DNA of 64,000 bases. Origin: Echria macrotheca (Eukaryota > Ascomycota > Sordariomycetes > Sordariales > Schizotheciaceae). The notes beneath the pieces were generated by a model. That model ran no database searches, had not been told where the DNA came from, and saw nothing but the letters and a program-made list of their open reading frames with translations. How positions within the stretch are numbered: position 1 is the first letter of the stretch; every line of letters begins with the position of its first letter. The translations under genes and the position numbers were made by a program. The stretch covers positions 310,001-374,000 of the forward strand of contig MU839832.1 in assembly GCA_030411725.1 (NCBI GenBank). The letters run 5' to 3'. Shown piece after piece: positions 58,627-64,000 of the stretch.

Positions 58627-59436
58627 TTAGTAGAGGCGCTTGGGAGGAGACATGGTAGCCTTGATGGTCAGGCTACCGACGTTCTGCCAGCCCTTCTTCA
58701 GCAGCGAGACAAGGTAGTTGATGGCCAACATGATGTTGGCAACCAGCTGCTCCTGGGTCATGCCAACGTTGCCGACAGCGACACCCATGCACAGAACCTT
58801 CTTCAGCTGGAACTTGATCGTGGACTTGACTTCGTTGATCTTGCCAGTGAGGTCGTCGGAGTGCGAGACGGGGGTGGGGAACTTGCCGGCTGCAAAGAGT
58901 TAGACCAATTCGGTTTCAGGGAACGAGAAGACATACCCTTGGAGAGACCAGGACCGAGGAGACGGGGGATCTGCTTGATCAGGGTGTCGGAGGCGACGAA
59001 GGCATCGTACTTGCGAGCCAGCTTCTTGATGAGCTTCTTGTTCTTGTTGAGCTTCTTCAAGTCGTCGGCGCTCATGGCGTCAACACCGCCGTGCTTGGCA
59101 CGATCGATATCGTGCTGGTCACCGAGAATGCAAATGCTCATGTTGGGACGCGGGATCGTCGGGAGGCGGACGGTGCCCGAGAAACGCTTGTCACGCTGGG
59201 GGTCATAGTTCTTGAGGCCGATCTGGAGCCTGTTGACGGTCTGTCAGTTTGTTGCAGCGTATATCTCGTAGAAGGCAGCCTACTCGACGGTCTCCAAGAA
59301 GTTGCGCTTCTTGGTCTCGGTGCTGTACTCGAGGAGCTCAGCGACGTTCTGACGCACACCGGCTGCGATGATCGATTAGTTGAAGATACGCGGTTTGAAT
59401 GATGGTGAGGAACATACCGACGGTAATCTTCGACAT
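58627..59436 (-). CDS. Large ribosomal subunit protein uL1 (L10a)
   Basis: 60S L1-stalk protein of 217 aa, the standard length. Exons in transcript order: 59436-59418, 59362-59284, 59229-58937, 58889-58627, with introns of 55, 54 and 47 nt. The first exon encodes only MSKITV plus one base. Spliced landmarks: AGVRQNVAELLEYSTETKKRNF, LQIGLKNYDPQRDKRFSGTVRLP, ADDLKKLNKNKKLIKKLARKYDAF, IPRLLGPGLSK followed across the last junction by AGKFPTPVSH, and the C-terminus SLTIKATMSPPKRLY. An intron placed immediately after the start is common in ascomycete ribosomal-protein genes. No anomalies seen. Confidence 0.96.
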
Positions 59437-60206
59437 CTTGACCGTCTTCCAGTAGAATTTCTTCTATAGGTGTGGTTTGGCGTCGGAACGGGATTTGGTG
59501 CTTGGAGATTGATTTTCTTGAGAATCTCCACGATTTTGTGTGCCCGCATTTTTATGCGGGGGCGAGTTTTTGTCAGAGTTTAGGTGGGGCACTGTGGCGT
59601 TTCTTGACGGCCGGCACCACCTGGCATATCTCTCACCAGAGCCAGACTGCAGTGCTGGGCCGCCAACGACTGGCAACGGCTGACAACTTGCAATAACGAC
59701 GTCTGTGTCTTCAGCAAACGAAGGTAGCCAACGTCGAATGGTGAGTTTGCACGGAAGACATGCGGAGAATGCATGGTGATTCATGACCCAGATCGAATTA
59801 CGGGGGATACGTAGTCGATACCGTTGCTGCAGCCACTACCGCCACGGGCCGATGTGCTCGTCCAACACGGGTTCGGAACTAGCGCCAACGGCATCGGAAA
59901 CATTCGAGAAGTGAGGGAGGCCCGTTTATTAATAGCTAACCCTTAGAATTACCGAATCATGTGCCAAACTTGACCTCAATAGCAAATACTTTTGGTTTCC
60001 CAACCGCCGCGAAGCGCTTTTCTTTTGAAACAAACATCCAGACCAAGCAAACATGCAATCCTCCTCCCTCTAGGGCTCCAAGCTTTCCAGCCCACGTCGC
60101 TCTCCCTCCGCCAGTTACTCGTCGAACATGCGTGGGCGGTCGTCCATTCGCTTTTTCCCGTACGCTGTTGGGACACTTGCTGTTAGACAAACCCTAACTA
60201 TGTCCT
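59437..60206. other. Upstream region of uL1 gene
   Basis: Promoter side of the uL1 gene. An AAACCCTAA telobox-like word lies at 60189-60197 and a CTAACCCTTA at about 59937. No gene recognised. Confidence 0.5.
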
Positions 60207-60805
60207 CTATGTTCTGGGTATCTTGCTAGGCTTACTAGGGTCAACTGGCACGCTGCCTGTAGGGGGCTTGGAGCTATCGTCCTCCTCGTCATTCCTGGTC
60301 CGGGGCAGGACTGATATGCTAGCCCGGGTCGAAGCAGCAGAAGACATCCTGATGGTGGCCATTGTCTGACTGGGGGTTTGAGGCGACCGTGGGATAAGGG
60401 GACTGGCTCTCCGGCGACTGATTGATGGAGGGCTGTCGTGAGCTTGTCTCTTTGCCGGACTGGACAGTCCCAAGACCCCTTTTATGTCGGACCCTCCTGT
60501 AAGACTCTCCCAGACGCCCATAAACCCACGGACCATCGCTGCGAACCATCCTGGGGTGTTTGACAGGAATCAGGCAACAAGATACTGACCTCATGGTACA
60601 GTCCGCTCGTAAACTCGCTGCCCCCCTCGTTGTTACGGATATCCAAGGCATACTCATGCCAAGCAAGAGGATGGAGACGGCGGGTGCAACCACTCGACAA
60701 AGGCTATCCTATACGTTCGAGCACTGGCTGCAGCTTGCCGCCGAAATCCCTTTCCGATAACCTGGTCAACGGCTGAGCAGTCGAGAGAAAGCGGCAAGTG
60801 GTCAT
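60207..60805 (-). pseudogene. Possible broken or mis-read gene, unrecognised
   Basis: On the minus strand a protein-like frame starts at an ATG at 60805 (MTTCRFLSTAQPLTRLSERD), is cut by TAG at 60706-60704, and continues in the same frame with SSGCTRRLHPLAWHEYALDI and GSEFTSGLYHE. A second protein-like frame, ending SVPVDPSKPSKIPRT at 60207, covers 60536-60207. It could be joined by a very short intron (GTATCT...CCCAG, about 35 nt) that is shorter than any other here. No family recognised. It could be a real gene with splice sites I have misjudged, a decayed gene, or chance. Confidence 0.25.
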
Positions 60806-63669
60806 GATCGACTTGGTGGCGTGGTTGGGGTGATGCTGTGGGATCTGTCAGGGATGAAGTGCCGGATCTAGATTGTCACTACGTCGAAGCCATGAGTGTA
60901 ACGCGGTCCCTTGTCGGGTTATCGCCGTCTGGCGTTGGTTTGCTGTTGACGTTGTTGCCGGATGTTGGCGATCCCAGAGACGTGGCAACTCCCACGAACT
61001 CGGGAGACCCAACATGCCATACAGACGAGTGGTTTAACTGGAACTACCCGAAACAGCACGGGTAGGTGAGAGCAAACGGCTTCTCGGGTCGGCTAAGCAT
61101 CCCGGACATAACACATCGCGGCACTTGCGAGGAGGTTGGAGCCACAAGGTGACACCACGACAAGGCTCTGCTGATGGACGAACATGTTGAGCAGCATACT
61201 TCTGCTGCCTTTTGGGTAACCGCCGCTGTGGCCGTCAGACCTTGAGGACCTCTCGTCCCCAAGTGGTTTATCCGTGAGAGGACACAATCCCCCGAGCAGC
61301 CAGATACCGGCTCTCTGACCGAATTCTCCGAAGAAAAGCATAGCCAGTATGGTACACCGTGACGCCAGGTTGATGTTGTAGCCGAGACAAACTGTTTGAC
61401 CCGACGACGCGGAAGAGCGCCTTGTTCGAGAGCTTTGCCCGGTGTGATTCTCCGTCTGATCAAATCGGCGGTAGCATCGACCGAGGTGCTGAGCCCAATG
61501 CTGGGAGCAGACCGAGGTTGAGCCTCAAGGTGAGAGGCATGCAACACATTAGCGGCGAGACCACGGCACTACTGCAGGGGAGAAAATACGGATAGAGGAC
61601 ATGCCCAACAGTTTCTGCTTGTTTCTGCTTGCAACGTACAATCACAGTGACTCGAGCAGCAGGGCGTACGGGGTACAGCGTAAAGCTACCAACCATCAAC
61701 AGCATCTCTCTCTGTTGACAGTCAGACAGTCAGACAGGAGCAAACAGGCACACTGAAAGGTGCAACAGCAACATCATGTCGGGCCCCTTCCGCGCCGCCA
61801 GCCAGCACCAGCACTTCGAAAAGTGCGCGTCCGGTCGGCGGGCAAGAGAAGAGGAAAATACGGCCCGTGGGGGTTTATCTAGCACGTAAATATGACCGAG
61901 ACCAAGTGAAAGTGAATCCTCAATATCGGTTGATTAATCGTGCGAAAAGTGTAAGGAAGAAAGGAGGAAGAGAAGCCTCCAAAAATTTGCTGGCCGCTTG
62001 AAGTGCGCGTCGGCAGGGGTGGGACCAACGGGGACGGGACACTCGTCGGAGCCACACATTCACGCTAGACGCACGGGCCAAGAGAATTTTTTGCTACAAA
62101 AGTTTGGTGCACTCTCGTCCGCCAGCTTTTTCTCTTCCTCTCTCACTATCGCAGCAAACCATCCAATCACTTCTCTCGTTGCATTCCCGGTCCAGCACCG
62201 GCAGTCGCTTGCTTTCTATTTTCCCCCGCCACACTCGCATGGTCGAATGCTTCTGATTGCTGATCTCGTATGATCTAGGCTGTCTCTGCGGAAGAACCCG
62301 TCGCCCTTCAAGCATTTGCTCCCACAGCACAAGAACGAACCGCGAGGCAAACGGACATCTTTGGGATTTATCCCCTGTGATTCAACAAGTGCCAGTGACC
62401 GATGTGGCGCACAAACTTGTCAAGACCAAATGGCTCTGTGACTCGGGACTTTGCCCATTCGTCGCTGATCACGGAATATTGTGCTCTGAATTGTTGGACG
62501 GCAATGATTGAAGGCCAAGTGGTCGCAGAGATTATTGTTCCGAAAGATTGTTGGAGTCCAGGCTGATGTTGCTTTGTGACGAGGGACTGACTGCCCCGTT
62601 GCAGAGATCGGCTCTGAAGACGGCTCGAGACCAAATGGCTCCGTCATCACGGACGACTGTCGTTGCCTCTCTGAGAGCTCCGAGAACACGTTTGAGACCA
62701 CCATCTCTCCTACCTGTCCACCGGAGACCCTCGCTGGCTCTACGTCGGGTACCCTCCTGGCCTTGACTTTAGATGTCCCGCTGGACCAGAGGAACGGCCG
62801 TTAACGAGGATGGATCCAAACCCGATCAGAGACCGATATGGCTCTACATCGCGGACCGATGGTCGACATCGGAGACCTTCACCGGCTCTATCAACCACTT
62901 GAGCCGGGGCAGCCATGTGAATCACGGAGACAGTGCGGAAGAGATTAGTCGCCGCATTGCGCTTCTCGTGGCTTGCCTTGCGCATCTTGACCACACTTTT
63001 GAAGCTGAGACTTCTTATGATAGCCGAACCACTAACCACAGACAAGGTCGCGAAAGCAGACTCTAGCATCAGTCAGACCGCTGAAAAGACCATGGTAAGG
63101 ACAGCCAAGCGCACCGCGAGACCTCAACGCTCTGCTTCTCTTTTGTTTTCCCTCTCTTCCTATCACTCATTACACCTTTTCCCTTTACCAACACCAACAT
63201 CTTTGGCTGCTTCCGGGGGTACAAACGAACCACAACTTGCCTGCCTCTGCGCTCTCTCTATGCGCAATAGGTTAACTTACTTTTATCGTTCGCGTGGAAG
63301 AAGAAACAACGGCCTAGACAGCCAGTCCAATCCACCCCGCTGATGGGCGTCCTTGTACGTCAGCGGGACTAAAGAGGACAAACATTCTTTTCCCCTTCTC
63401 TATCTGTTTTGATATGGTGGAACGGAAGCTTGTCAGAAGTCAATTGCAGATATAGCATGGACATGTTTAATACAGATTCCAATCTCAATCCAATGTCCAT
63501 TTGATACATGTCCTATGTCTGATGGTTTATCCGTACTCGGTGCTCATTATGTCCAACCCAAGAAACCATGGTATCATCTCGCTCTATCCATACAAAATGC
63601 CACCCCTCCCGTCAACGCCCCCAACTCCCGCCATAATACACCATAATATATCTCAAAGAATAATACTCT
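60806..63669. other. Intergenic region with faint 205-bp periodicity
   Basis: About 2.9 kb without a recognisable gene. Related words (ACCAAATGGCTC at about 62425 and 62630, ACCGATATGGCTC at 62832) recur at about 205-bp spacing, suggesting a diverged repeat. The 63.1-63.6 kb part is AT-rich with no gene. Confidence 0.45.
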
Positions 63670-64000
63670 TCAGTCATTCCGCTGAATGATATGCCCCTCA
63701 TCCACAAACGAAAGCAAAAACTTGGCCACCAGCCGCCCGGTATAATTAAACGCCATATTCCCCAGCGGAAACCCCTCGTTCCTAGGCACGATGGGGTCAA
63801 AGGTGAGATAATCCAGCTCGGCATCTATTTTTGTCACCATTGTCAGTCACCAAAACCCCATTTTAGATCCACACACAAAGAGAGAGAGTGGACTTACAAT
63901 TCGGATCCTGCAACAACCGCCTAAGCTGCATAACCATAGCCATAGCATCGCGATCCAACTCCCCGCCATCGAGACACGCATCGTCCGTCAGCGGATTAAA
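63670..64000 (-). CDS. 3' end of an unidentified gene (partial)
   Basis: C-terminal 86 residues of a gene running off the right edge. Exons 64000-63898 (partial) and 63824-63670, with a 73-nt phase 1 intron (GTAAGT...ATAG). The readable protein includes LDRDAMAMVMQLRRLLQDPN and, after the junction, YAELDYLTFDPIVPRNEGFP, then NMAFNYTGRLVAKFLLSFV and the end DEGHIIQRND. Frame, splice borders and composition support real coding sequence. I do not recognise the family from this fragment. Confidence 0.7.

Noticed and set aside
33158..59436. Functional ribosome-biogenesis gene cluster (UTP3, URB2, CDC123, uL1)
   Set aside because: The genes are dispersed over 45 kb, on both strands and mixed with unrelated genes, so chance proximity of common housekeeping genes is enough.
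61044..61547. 167-codon minus-strand open frame
   Set aside because: No domain, low-confidence composition and overlapping open frames. There is nothing to link it to a neighbouring exon.
1..64000. CRISPR array, tRNA, 5S rRNA or secondary-metabolite cluster
   Set aside because: No regularly spaced identical repeats of CRISPR type, no tRNA B-box with matching arms and no 5S-like sequence were found by eye. No PKS, NRPS or terpene synthase genes are present. A tRNAscan-SE run would settle the tRNA question.

Overview
The window is nuclear DNA of a filamentous ascomycete (Pezizomycotina, most likely Sordariomycetes). The evidence is genes interrupted by short introns (about 45-90 nt, GT...AG, CTAAC/CTGAC-like branch sites), a 353-aa G-alpha subunit of the Neurospora GNA-1 type, and ascomycete families such as DUF3716, DUF4419 and C2H2 plus fungal_trans regulators. 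There are no operons. Genes lie on both strands and are separated by 0.1-6 kb. I recognise or can support about 20 protein genes and no tRNA, rRNA or CRISPR. Genus and species are not determined.

Layout. 0.8-3.3 kb: C2H2/fungal_trans transcription factor (-), followed by about 5.8 kb without a convincing gene. 9.1-14.7 kb: MFS transporter (+), PQ-loop vacuolar amino-acid transporter (-), SAS10/UTP3 (-). 15.6-21 kb: 3-ketodihydrosphingosine reductase (+), DUF4419 protein (-), DUF3716 protein (+) with a repeat-rich tail interrupted by a stop codon. 23-24.3 kb: G-alpha (-), then about 4.2 kb of apparent intergenic DNA. 28.5-33 kb: DUF1771-Smr protein with a CaaX end (+), an unknown single-pass membrane protein (+), Mic10 (-). 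33-46 kb: URB2 (+), CDC123 (-), CWC21/Cwf21 (+), Cdc25-type Ras GEF (-). 48-52 kb: peroxisomal enoyl-CoA isomerase (+) convergent with COG1 (-). 52.7-54.9 kb: two paralogous 91-aa membrane microprotein genes flanking a non-autonomous terminal-inverted-repeat element. 55.7-59.4 kb: Nudix NADH pyrophosphatase (+) and ribosomal protein uL1 (-). 60-64 kb: a doubtful broken gene, diverged repeats, and the 3' end of an unidentified gene.

The genes are mostly housekeeping and do not form one pathway. Themes include ribosome biogenesis and translation (UTP3, URB2, CDC123, uL1), G-protein signalling (G-alpha, Ras GEF) and organelle or membrane functions (Mic10, COG1, TSC10, ECI1, PQ-loop).

The most novel-looking item is the 91-aa microprotein pair. 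The copies share length, intron position and a transmembrane segment. In the first 29 codons they differ by 16 synonymous but only 3 conservative amino-acid changes, which indicates selection on a protein I do not recognise. All exon boundaries were inferred by eye from splice motifs, frame and protein-family continuity, without transcript data.
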